Assembly (NCBI GenBank): GCA_016926805.1
Contig: JAFGNV010000008.1
Location: 104,131 to 168,130, forward strand
Source of the DNA: Anaerolineae bacterium
Lineage (GTDB): Bacteria > Chloroflexota > Anaerolineae > 4572-78 > J111
Direction of reading: 5' to 3'
Length of the DNA stretch: 64,000 nucleotides
Part shown: positions 41,963-49,701 of the stretch, in pieces
Position numbering within the stretch: position 1 is the first letter of the stretch
Layout of the letters: each line of letters opens with the position of its first letter
Made by a program: the position numbers and the translations under genes
The notes under the pieces: generated by a model
Database searches by the model: none
The model's input: only the letters and a program-made list of their open reading frames with translations
What the model was told of the DNA's origin: nothing

Positions 41963-43024
41963 TCAACTCTCCGCCGGTTTGGGGAGCGACGGGGTTGACG
42001 ATGTTTCTTCTGTCGTTTCGCCAGTTTCCTTGCCTGTGAGACTCATGAGGCGGGAGAAACCAAAAATGTAAGTAACCATGGCCCCCATAGGTAAGAAACT
42101 CCACAAGCCGATGAAACGAACCAGGAGCACGGTCAGGCTGGCTTGGGCCGTCGTCACCTCAAACTGGGTCAGGAGCCAGATCAGTACAAGTTCAAACTGT
42201 CCCAAGCCACCGGGAGTAAGAGGCACCGCCACCACCAAATCACTGACCATCCCGGCGAAGAGGCTCACGCTGAACAACGCAGTTGCCCCGACGCTCAATA
42301 ACCCCAAATAAATAATCAGGACATCGCATAACCAGATGTAAAAACTTTCCAGAATTGCCACGGCCAAGGTGAGTGGATACCGGCCCAGAGTCCGTATTCC
42401 GTAGACCATGCTGAAGCCGAAATCGAGGATTTTCTGGTAGATCGACCAGATTTTCACCGGAACTCGCGTTTCCAGTTGGCCGGGATGGCGTAGCCAACGC
42501 TCGAGACCGGGCACTGCCAATAGCCCAAGAAAACAGACAACGAGTAAGATTGCCGCACCGGCAATGAGTTGCCAGATTTCCGAGGGAACACGGCCCGGCA
42601 GCGCCCACATCGCGCCGATGATGGCCAGGATCAGGATGGCAAACACATCCAGGGCGCGCTCGGCAGCCAGGGAAGCGATACCTTGCGCAATGGGAATCTT
42701 GTGGTCTTGCTTGAGCATTCCCACCCGGGCCACATCCCCCAGGCGGGCGGGCAAAATCAGACTGAGAAAAAAGCCAGACATCAGGAGCGCCTGCATGTAC
42801 CCATAGCCAGTTGACCAGCCCATTGTTTTTAAGATGCGCTGCCAGCGCAAGCCGCGCACAAAAATACCGGAGTAAAACATCACAAAGGCCAGTAACAACC
42901 AGTTCCAGTCGACTTTTGTGAGGGTGGCGGCGTTGAGTTCAATATTGCCCAGGCGAAACAAGCCCCAGATAATCAGAACGCTCAGAACCAAGAGAATGAG
43001 CAAACGTCGATAGTGTTGTTTCAT
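41963..43024 (-). CDS. Lysylphosphatidylglycerol-synthase-TM / flippase-like membrane protein
   Basis: The 353-aa protein starts at ATG 43024, which overlaps the epimerase stop (ATGA). It has eight or so membrane segments with FVRGLRWQRILKTMG, LPARLGDVARVGML and PLTPGGLGQFELVLIWLL, the hallmarks of PF03706 (AglD/MprF-type transmembrane domain). It has no C-terminal aminoacyl-transferase domain, so it probably moves or modifies a lipid-linked sugar for the adjacent glycosyltransferases. Confidence 0.9.
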   Translation of the reverse strand: MKQHYRRLLILLVLSVLIIWGLFRLGNIELNAATLTKVDWNWLLLAFVMFYSGIFVRGLRWQRILKTMGWSTGYGYMQALLMSGFFLSLILPARLGDVARVGMLKQDHKIPIAQGIASLAAERALDVFAILILAIIGAMWALPGRVPSEIWQLIAGAAILLVVCFLGLLAVPGLERWLRHPGQLETRVPVKIWSIYQKILDFGFSMVYGIRTLGRYPLTLAVAILESFYIWLCDVLIIYLGLLSVGATALFSVSLFAGMVSDLVVAVPLTPGGLGQFELVLIWLLTQFEVTTAQASLTVLLVRFIGLWSFLPMGAMVTYIFGFSRLMSLTGKETGETTEETSSTPSLPKPAES

Positions 43025-43977
43025 GAGGACCTGACTTCTTGTTGATACCATGCCCACAGTTGGGCCAGGCCATCGACCACCGAGGTTTGGGGGTGGTAAT
43101 CCAGCAGACGGCGGGCTTTGTTGATGTTGGCGAAGGTGATTTTGGGCTCGCTGGGCGGGGCCGACGGCGTCGATAGCGTCGCTTTTTTGCCGACCAAATC
43201 CTCGATGATGTGGACAAAATCGGCCATCAACACCGGCTCGCCGCGCCCCAAGTTGATCAGCTCGTAGCCCAGGGGCCGGTCCAGCGCAGTGATAACGCCG
43301 CTGACAATATCGTCAATATAAGTCCAGTCGCGTTTCATCTGCCCGGCGTCGAACAGTTTGATTTCTTCACCCTTTACCACCCGATCGGTGACCATAAAGG
43401 GCATCATGTCGGGCCGTCCTCGCGGGCCGTAGACGCTGAAAAAACGTACGGCAGTAAAATTCATCTGGTGCAGGTTGTGGTAGGTGTAGCCCAGCACCTC
43501 GCCAGTTTTTTTGGTGGCCGGATAGGGGGCCAGGGGCAGATTGCACGGGTCGGTTTCGATAAAGGGGAGCTGGTTGGTGTGGCCGTATACCGAAGAGGTA
43601 GAGGCAAATACAAAATTCTCCGTTTCCACCTGGCGGGCTGCTTCCAGCAGATTGACCGTGCCGACAATGTTGACGTCGGTGTAGAGTTGGGCGCGGCCAA
43701 TGGAGTACCGGACGTTGGCGTACGCGGCCAGGTGGGCCACGGCCCGAGGCCGATGTTGGGTAAATATCTGGGCCATGGCGTCGGTATGGCGGATGTCTTC
43801 TTCGTATAGGCGCAGGTTGGGATGACGTTCGAAAGCGGCGATGTTCGCTCGCTTGCGCGCCGGGTCATAATAATCGTTAAAATTATCTATGGCGATAATG
43901 TCTTCACCGCGGTGGAGCAATGTTTCGGTGAGATGGCTGCCGATAAAACCGGCTGCGCCGGTGATGAGAATAGACAT
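43021..43977 (-). CDS. UDP-glucuronate-4-epimerase-like NAD-dependent epimerase
   Basis: The 318-aa protein has TGAAGFIGSHL for NAD, FASTSSVYG and the catalytic YPATK. VRYSIGRAQLYTDVNIVGT is typical of the uronate epimerase branch. ATG 43977 follows AAGGA; the longer frame from 44013 runs through this box. It likely makes an activated sugar for the downstream glycosyltransferases and starts the operon 43977-35260. Confidence 0.9.
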   Translation of the reverse strand: MSILITGAAGFIGSHLTETLLHRGEDIIAIDNFNDYYDPARKRANIAAFERHPNLRLYEEDIRHTDAMAQIFTQHRPRAVAHLAAYANVRYSIGRAQLYTDVNIVGTVNLLEAARQVETENFVFASTSSVYGHTNQLPFIETDPCNLPLAPYPATKKTGEVLGYTYHNLHQMNFTAVRFFSVYGPRGRPDMMPFMVTDRVVKGEEIKLFDAGQMKRDWTYIDDIVSGVITALDRPLGYELINLGRGEPVLMADFVHIIEDLVGKKATLSTPSAPPSEPKITFANINKARRLLDYHPQTSVVDGLAQLWAWYQQEVRSS

Positions 43978-44006
43978 CAATAAAATCCTTTGTGGGAATG
44001 AAATGA

Positions 44007-44055
44007 TACGCAATACGCCCTAGTCAATACGAGAGTACGCATTCTGTATTGCGTA
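44007..44055. repeat. Inverted repeat between epimerase and methyltransferase genes
   Basis: TACGCAATAC (44007-44016) and GTATTGCGTA (44046-44055) are exact reverse complements. CAATACG recurs inside the loop. It occupies the 91-bp gap and may be a hairpin affecting read-through or an interspersed repeat. Confidence 0.65.
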
Positions 44056-44068
44056 GAGCGTGAATATC

Positions 44069-44908
44069 TTACGCTTCCACGCGCCCCAACACGTATCTGT
44101 GATGCGCCCAGATGGTTTTCAACTGCCAGGGCAGGGGAGCGTGGTCGAGCCAGGCGTATTTCATGACCCGCTCGCGGAGGTCAGGTTGCTCGCTCAGGTA
44201 GTAGGCCATGGTGCTCCAGGTCCAGCCCTCGCCACTGAATTGTCGGTTGAGTTTTTTGCTCTTGATGCCCAATCGTTTCAGCACTTCAGCGGCGGGCATC
44301 ACCGTATCGGGCCAGGGGGGAACATCCAGAACGCCTTCGTCAATAAAATTGACTCCCGCCGCTTTGAGCACTTGTTTGATGCGACCCATTTGCACCCACT
44401 TTTCATCAACCGTGGGGAAAAAATCCCGGTCAATGACGTACTTGCGCAGCAGGTAACCCACCTGGATGTTGTTGGGCATGGCCACCAAGACCAGGTTGCG
44501 GGAGACTCGCGCCAGTTCTTTGAGTAACACGCCTGCGTCGGGCAGATACCACAGCCCGGCCCACTCCCAGGCCAGGTCAAAGTTGTTGTCCTCAAAGGGG
44601 AGTTGGCCAAAATTTTCGTGATGGACAAACGTGGCCGGTAGATTGAGGCGCTCCCAGATTTTGCTGACGCCATCCAGCCGCTCGGCGTTGCTGTCTACCA
44701 ATGTCACCTCGCAGCCGCGCTCGGCCAGCCGCACCGAATTGATGCCGCTGACCCCGGCCATACCGTACAGCGGCGCTTCCAGCACGGTTTTGACGTGATG
44801 CTGGTCAGCAATTTTATCCAGGTAATCGTTGAGAACAAAGCGCTCGTAAACGACGCCGAGGCCTTCGTTCCAGTCGGTAAGATATTTTTTCCAAACAGGT
44901 TCGGTCAT
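44069..44908 (-). CDS. Class I SAM-dependent methyltransferase-like protein
   Basis: The 279-aa protein has a methyltransferase pattern: VLEAPLYGMAGVSGINSVRL in place of motif I, CEVTLVDSNAERL (acidic residue for SAM ribose), then NFDLAWEWAGLWYLPD. Motif I is unusual, as the normal GxGxG is only partly kept, so binding of SAM should be viewed with care. It lies between DUF362 and epimerase genes in the envelope cluster; the substrate is unknown. Confidence 0.75.
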   Translation of the reverse strand: MTEPVWKKYLTDWNEGLGVVYERFVLNDYLDKIADQHHVKTVLEAPLYGMAGVSGINSVRLAERGCEVTLVDSNAERLDGVSKIWERLNLPATFVHHENFGQLPFEDNNFDLAWEWAGLWYLPDAGVLLKELARVSRNLVLVAMPNNIQVGYLLRKYVIDRDFFPTVDEKWVQMGRIKQVLKAAGVNFIDEGVLDVPPWPDTVMPAAEVLKRLGIKSKKLNRQFSGEGWTWSTMAYYLSEQPDLRERVMKYAWLDHAPLPWQLKTIWAHHRYVLGRVEA

Positions 44909-44943
44909 TTTTGGCCTATAAACTTAATTGTTAAAGTTCTCAA

Positions 44944-46068
44944 TTAATTGGAAATAGCCACGCTCTCTACCAAATACCCCTCCCGCTGATACCGCTCGAA
45001 TAGCTGCCCCCACGTGGTATTGGCCTTCCACTCTTCATAGATGTGTTTCTCCTTGAGCGGCCAGTGGACCCAGTCGTGATTGAATTCGGAGATAAAGTTG
45101 GGAATGACTACCAGCGGGGTCCGCAAGACCAGTTTTTGAAAAACACGGGTAGGGCCGTACCAGGCCATCCAGCCCAAAAATTGGTGAAAACTATGGCCTA
45201 CGGCAAAGTTCCAATTTTCGCCAGACACATCGTCGCCAACCAGTTCAATCTCGCGCATGTCGCCCACGCCCAGACCGCGTTCGTGGGCCAGGCGAATGTA
45301 CTTGATGCTCAACGGATCGAAGCCCATCAATTTGGCCGACACGGCGTCAATCGCTACCTGGTCAGCCGAAGCCAGGATGACGTTTTTGATTTCCGGCTTC
45401 ATGATGCGCGGGCCGGGGCCGTTGCCGGCGGTGGTGCCGTCCATCACCGCAAACAGGCCAGGATGGATTTCCTGTTGAATGGCCAGCAAATCTACAATGG
45501 TTTCGTGAATCCAGGAGTGGGTGTAGTGCCGGTGTTTGTTGAGCAGCCCGCCGAAAGCGTTTTTGATGGCGCCAGTGGTGGTGGTGTAGATGTGGCATTT
45601 GACCGTGGGCAGGTGAACGATGTTTTTGCCGAGGAAATAGTCGGGAATGTGAATACCCCTGGGATAGATGTGGTTCAGGGCCAGCATTTTGGCCCGCGGC
45701 TCGTAAGGAATCCAGGCCATATCTTCGCTTCTAAAGTTGTACAGCAGGGGAACCTCGTGATGTTGGCAAATTGGCACGTAGCCGTTGAGGTCTTCGCCCT
45801 TAAAAGCGTTCGTTACCACCGTCCGGTTTTGCACGCAGGTCAAATCGGTAAAACCGGCCTGGCGCAGGGCCAAAATGGTTCCCTCCAATTGCCAGGGGGT
45901 GGTGTTGGCGCTGGGCATGGGATAGTGCCAGGAAATGTTGTCCTTTAGAATGGTGGTGGCATTGGGATCAAGCACCGCTCGTCCCCCAGCGAGTTCAAAC
46001 AAACGTTGATAATCTTGCAAAACTGTTTCAGGGCGGGTGTATAACACCGCCACTTTAGATTTGGTCAT
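44944..46068 (-). CDS. DUF362-family protein
   Basis: The 374-aa protein starts at ATG 46068 after AAAGG; a longer frame to 46152 has no support. It carries the DUF362 features KNIVHLPTVKCHIYTTTTGAIKNAFGGLL and SADQVAIDAVSAKLMGFDP. Many relatives carry a ferredoxin domain; none is visible here. The reaction is unknown. It is separated by 35 bp from the methyltransferase gene, which is probably co-transcribed. Confidence 0.82.
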   Translation of the reverse strand: MTKSKVAVLYTRPETVLQDYQRLFELAGGRAVLDPNATTILKDNISWHYPMPSANTTPWQLEGTILALRQAGFTDLTCVQNRTVVTNAFKGEDLNGYVPICQHHEVPLLYNFRSEDMAWIPYEPRAKMLALNHIYPRGIHIPDYFLGKNIVHLPTVKCHIYTTTTGAIKNAFGGLLNKHRHYTHSWIHETIVDLLAIQQEIHPGLFAVMDGTTAGNGPGPRIMKPEIKNVILASADQVAIDAVSAKLMGFDPLSIKYIRLAHERGLGVGDMREIELVGDDVSGENWNFAVGHSFHQFLGWMAWYGPTRVFQKLVLRTPLVVIPNFISEFNHDWVHWPLKEKHIYEEWKANTTWGQLFERYQREGYLVESVAISN

Positions 46069-46421
46069 AGCAAAAGCCTTTCTTAATGGTAAAAAAGTGA
46101 CTATCCTTTTCAAATTGCCGGGTAGCCTAGCACAAAAGAACAAAACCTGCAAGGTGTAAGGTTGGGGGCTGATTCTCTAATTGGCAAGATAATGGTGTCG
46201 CCCCAGCTTGAACAAACCAGGCCCGTGGATTGGAGTTCGGCCATCATTGAGGCGGTAGGGGAAATAGGCTGTTTGAGGATAAATTCAAAGCCGAGGAGCG
46301 GCTTGCTGTTTGCCGGTAGCGGTCAAGGCCCCGGTTGGAAAATTGACGCAGTAGATTGGCTTCGCTTTCGCTGGGCCGAACAAAATATAGTTTAGTTTCA
46401 TAGGCTGGTTAGCCGACCGTT
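46069..46421. other. 353-bp intergenic region with no supported feature
   Basis: No convincing gene, tRNA or strong hairpin was seen. A 77-codon plus-strand frame (46162-46395) has no ribosome-binding site and no recognisable domain. The region must hold the promoter of the DUF362 gene. Confidence 0.6.
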
Positions 46422-47201
46422 TCAGATTTGCTTGTACAACCCTTTGAGTTGGTTGCGTTTGACCCGGTAAATCTCTTTGGCCATCTCAATCGACTCGTGA
46501 ATGTATTGGGCCAGACCACCTTGCTGGCGTTTGGTATCGCTCTGGTCCCGGTTACGCCATTTAACAACCACCTCTTTGATGCGGTAACCCGCTCGCTCAA
46601 ACAAAAACAACAATTCTACATCATAGGCCGACACTTTCCAGCCGGTGGGTTGGCCTTCTTGTTTGAAGTACTGCAGGTGCGGAAAAACTTCCAGGGCCGC
46701 TTCCCGCCGACACGACTTGAAGCCGCATTGAGTATCTCTGATGGTGCGTAGCAGAAAAAACTGGCGCAGGGTCAAAAAAACAAAACTGCCCATTTTGCGG
46801 ATGAGGTCAGACCCTTCCCGGGCGATACCCCGTGAACCGATAACCACGCTGAATCCCTGTTCGTACCAGGGCCGCAATTGGTTCCACTCGCCGATGGGCG
46901 TGGATTGGTCCATATCGGTAAACAGCACAATGTCGCCCCGCGCCTGCTGGATACCGGCCCACACCGCCGCGGGTTTGCCCGCATGCGGAATGTCGTACAG
47001 TTTGAAATCCTGTTTATCCTGGATAAATTTCTCAATCAGACTTTTGCTCTGATCCGTAGAGCCGTCGTTAACAATGATCACTTCCCAGGCAAAGGGCTGC
47101 CGGGCCAGATATTGGTAAACTTCGTCCAGCACCCCGTTTTCGATATTTTTTTGTTCATTCCAGCAGGGAATGATGACCGAAAGGTAGGGTTGGGTTTTCA
47201 T
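46422..47201 (-). CDS. Family 2 glycosyltransferase (dolichol-phosphate-sugar-synthase-like)
   Basis: The 259-aa protein starts at ATG 47201, which overlaps the stop of the small membrane protein gene by 4 bp. GT-A fold motifs are present: SVIIPCWNEQKNI, VNDGSTDQS and the metal-binding LFTDMDQS. It has no C-terminal membrane segment. It probably transfers a sugar from a nucleotide donor to a lipid carrier, feeding the GT-C enzymes encoded nearby. Confidence 0.9.
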   Translation of the reverse strand: MKTQPYLSVIIPCWNEQKNIENGVLDEVYQYLARQPFAWEVIIVNDGSTDQSKSLIEKFIQDKQDFKLYDIPHAGKPAAVWAGIQQARGDIVLFTDMDQSTPIGEWNQLRPWYEQGFSVVIGSRGIAREGSDLIRKMGSFVFLTLRQFFLLRTIRDTQCGFKSCRREAALEVFPHLQYFKQEGQPTGWKVSAYDVELLFLFERAGYRIKEVVVKWRNRDQSDTKRQQGGLAQYIHESIEMAKEIYRVKRNQLKGLYKQI

Positions 47202-47422
47202 ACGATCAACATTATCCCCAATACCACCAATAAGGCCCCCATCAGCCCGTCGCGGAACAGTAGCTGCAAAAAATCGGTCTCGGGGGAAGCGGAGACCCAC
47301 CGGGTTTTGACTCCTTTACGAACCAGAATTTTGCCGGTGAAAAAGGTGTAGATCGCCGCCCCAACCATGCGCAAACCGATAAGGATGACGATGGCGGCCA
47401 GTAGAAATTTTACAGCAATCAT
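47198..47422 (-). CDS. Small two-TM membrane protein (74 aa)
   Basis: Residues about 4-28 and 55-73 are hydrophobic segments separated by a basic and polar loop (GKILVRKGVKTRWVSASPETDF). No family was recognised. It lies 19 bp after uvrB and overlaps the GT2 gene by 4 bp, so it may anchor the soluble GT2 to the membrane; this is inference. Confidence 0.75.
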   Translation of the reverse strand: MIAVKFLLAAIVILIGLRMVGAAIYTFFTGKILVRKGVKTRWVSASPETDFLQLLFRDGLMGALLVVLGIMLIV

Positions 47423-47441
47423 TCAGGTTTCTCCATATCTG

Positions 47442-49484
47442 CTATCGAATTTTTTCCCAGGCGGGCCGGGTATCGGCGGCATCTTCAATGATTTTGAGTT
47501 GTTGGCGCAATTCGGCAATCTGGTCGCGATAGGCCGCGGCTTTTTCAAATTCAAGTTCAGCGGCGGCGGCCTTCATCCGTTTATCTAACTGCTCGATCAA
47601 ACGCTCGATTTCGTGCGGCGGCAGGGCTTCGCTCAGTTCGTAAGAGGCGCGTTGTTCGGCTACTACTTTTTGCTGTTCTTTACGCTCGGCAGACACCTGA
47701 TCGGTCAGGTCTTTGATGGCCTTGACAATAGACTGCGGCTCGATACCGTGGATTTCGTTGTAGGTTTGCTGCTTGGCCCGGCGGCGATTGGTTTCGTTAA
47801 TGGCGTAGCGCATCGAATCGGTCATTTTGTCGGCATACATAATTGCCTTGCCGTTGATGTGTCGCGCCGCCCGGCCAATGGTCTGAACCAACGCCTGGCG
47901 GGAGCGTAAAAAGCCCTCTTTGTCGGCGTCAAGAATAGCCACCAAAGAAACTTCGGGTAAGTCCAATCCCTCGCGTAGCAGGTTGATGCCGACCACCACG
48001 TCGTAAATGCCCAACCGCAGGTCGCGCAAAATTTCTACCCGTTCCAGGGTTTCGATCTCGCTGTGCAAATAATGCACCTTCAGGCCCATCTCCATCATGT
48101 AATCGGCCAGGTCTTCGGCCATGCGTTTGGTAAGGGTGGTGATGAGCACCCGCTCGCCGCGCTCAACCCGTCGGTTGACCTCAGCAATCAGGTCGTCAAT
48201 CTGTCCCTGCACCGGCCGAACTTCCACGGCGGGGTCCAACAGGCCGGTGGGCCGGATGATCTGCTCGACCACTTGCTGGCTGTGGTCCAGTTCGTAAGGA
48301 CCGGGCGTGGCCGTGGTGTAGATAATCTGGTGAATGTGGGCTTCCCACTCCTCAAAATTCAGGGGGCGATTATCCAACGCGCTGGGCAGGCGGAAGCCGT
48401 ACTCCACCAGCACTTCCTTGCGGCTGCGGTCGCCGGCGTACATTCCCCGAATTTGGGGCAGGGTCATGTGGCTTTCGTCAATCACCATCATGAAGTCGTC
48501 GGGAAAGTAGTCGAGCAGGGTCCACGGCGTGCTGCCCGGCTCGCGGCGGCTGAGGGGACGGCTGTAGTTCTCGATGCCAGAGCAGTAGCCCACCTCGCGT
48601 AACATCTCCAAATCATAACGGGTGCGTTGTTCCAGGCGTTGCGCTTCCAGGAGTTTTTCTTGTTCTTTCAACTCAGCCAGTCGTTCCTCCAATTCCTGCT
48701 CGATGTCTGCAATGGCTTCGTGCAACTTCTCTTCGAGGGTAATGAAGTGTTTGGCCGGGTAAATGTCCAGGCTGGGATGAAGATTCAAGACCTCGCCGGT
48801 GAGGGCGTGGACTTCGGTGATGCGGTCAATTTCGTCGCCAAAAAACTCAATGCGGTAGACCTGCTCGCCGTAGGCGGGCATGATTTCCAGGGTGTCGCCG
48901 CGCACGCGGAAGGTGCCGCGTTTGAGGTCGTAATCGTTGCGGGTGTATTGGATGTCGACCAGGTGGCGCAGCACTTTGTCTCGTTTGCGGATGTCGCCCT
49001 GCCGCAGGTTGACAACCACCTGCCCATAATCTTCCGGGCTGCCCAGGCCGTAAATGGCGCTGACGCTGGCCACAATGACCACGTCCCGGCGCGAGAAGAG
49101 ATTTTGGGTGGCGGCCAGGCGCAGCCGGTCGATCTCGTCGTTGATCTGGGCGTCTTTTTCGATGTAGGTATCGGTGCGGGGGATATAGGCTTCGGGCTGG
49201 TAATAGTCGTAGTAGCTCACATAGTAAGATACGGCGTTGTGGGGGAAGAACTCTTTGAACTCGCTGTAGAGCTGGGCGGCCAGGGTTTTGTTGTGGGCCA
49301 TCACCAGGGTGGGTTTTTGCACCTGTTCAATCACTTTGGCCATGGTATAGGTTTTGCCGGTGCCGGTCGCGCCGAGCAGGGTTTGATGTTTCAGGCCGTC
49401 TGCCAGTCCGGCCACCAGTTCTTTAATCGCCTCCGGCTGGTCGCCGGTAGGTTGGTAATCGGAGACAACTTCAAATGCGGGCAT
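47442..49484 (-). CDS. uvrB: Excinuclease ABC subunit B
   Basis: The 680-aa helicase-like subunit of nucleotide excision repair hands DNA lesions from UvrA to UvrC. Walker A is [12 protein letters not shown] (G38-T45). The beta-hairpin region has the tyrosines [16 protein letters not shown]. Motifs [11 protein letters not shown] and [11 protein letters not shown] are present. A C-terminal UVR motif (about 640-675, [13 protein letters not shown]) would bind UvrC. The length is normal. Confidence 0.98.
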   Translation of the reverse strand: MPAFEVVSDYQPTGDQPEAIKELVAGLADGLKHQTLLGATGTGKTYTMAKVIEQVQKPTLVMAHNKTLAAQLYSEFKEFFPHNAVSYYVSYYDYYQPEAYIPRTDTYIEKDAQINDEIDRLRLAATQNLFSRRDVVIVASVSAIYGLGSPEDYGQVVVNLRQGDIRKRDKVLRHLVDIQYTRNDYDLKRGTFRVRGDTLEIMPAYGEQVYRIEFFGDEIDRITEVHALTGEVLNLHPSLDIYPAKHFITLEEKLHEAIADIEQELEERLAELKEQEKLLEAQRLEQRTRYDLEMLREVGYCSGIENYSRPLSRREPGSTPWTLLDYFPDDFMMVIDESHMTLPQIRGMYAGDRSRKEVLVEYGFRLPSALDNRPLNFEEWEAHIHQIIYTTATPGPYELDHSQQVVEQIIRPTGLLDPAVEVRPVQGQIDDLIAEVNRRVERGERVLITTLTKRMAEDLADYMMEMGLKVHYLHSEIETLERVEILRDLRLGIYDVVVGINLLREGLDLPEVSLVAILDADKEGFLRSRQALVQTIGRAARHINGKAIMYADKMTDSMRYAINETNRRRAKQQTYNEIHGIEPQSIVKAIKDLTDQVSAERKEQQKVVAEQRASYELSEALPPHEIERLIEQLDKRMKAAAAELEFEKAAAYRDQIAELRQQLKIIEDAADTRPAWEKIR

Positions 49485-49625
49485 TGTACCTCCAGAAAGG
49501 AGCTAACAACAGAGGTGAGATTGATTTGGCTCTCAAGCCCCTGTTTCGCTTAGAACAAAAGTTCAAGCCAGAAAGTATACCTCAGGTCAGAGTTATTGGC
49601 AAAGATAGATTTCTTATCCAATTAT

Positions 49626-49663
49626 AAAAAGACCATCTGCCCCGGTTAGCGGATGGTCTTTTT
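49626..49663 (-). terminator. Terminator after the PEP-CTERM protein gene
   Basis: AAAAAGACCATC (49626-49637) and GATGGTCTTTTT (49652-49663) are perfect reverse complements around a 14-nt loop; T-tracts on both strands make it bidirectional. It lies 39 bp past the stop at 49702. Confidence 0.88.
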
Positions 49664-49701
49664 GTCCTTGGGTAGCGGCGAGAGGGGTTTATCCTGCGGA
49701 A

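Noticed and set aside
45043..45948. 301-codon plus-strand frame opposite the DUF362 gene
   Set aside because: It is a mirror of the sense codon pattern with no domain. Similar long antisense frames at 4877-5779, 8163-9080, 48627-49553, 58531-59343 and 61333-62154 were rejected for the same reason.
46162..46395. 77-codon plus-strand frame in an intergenic region
   Set aside because: No ribosome-binding site, no domain, unusual composition. It is probably chance.
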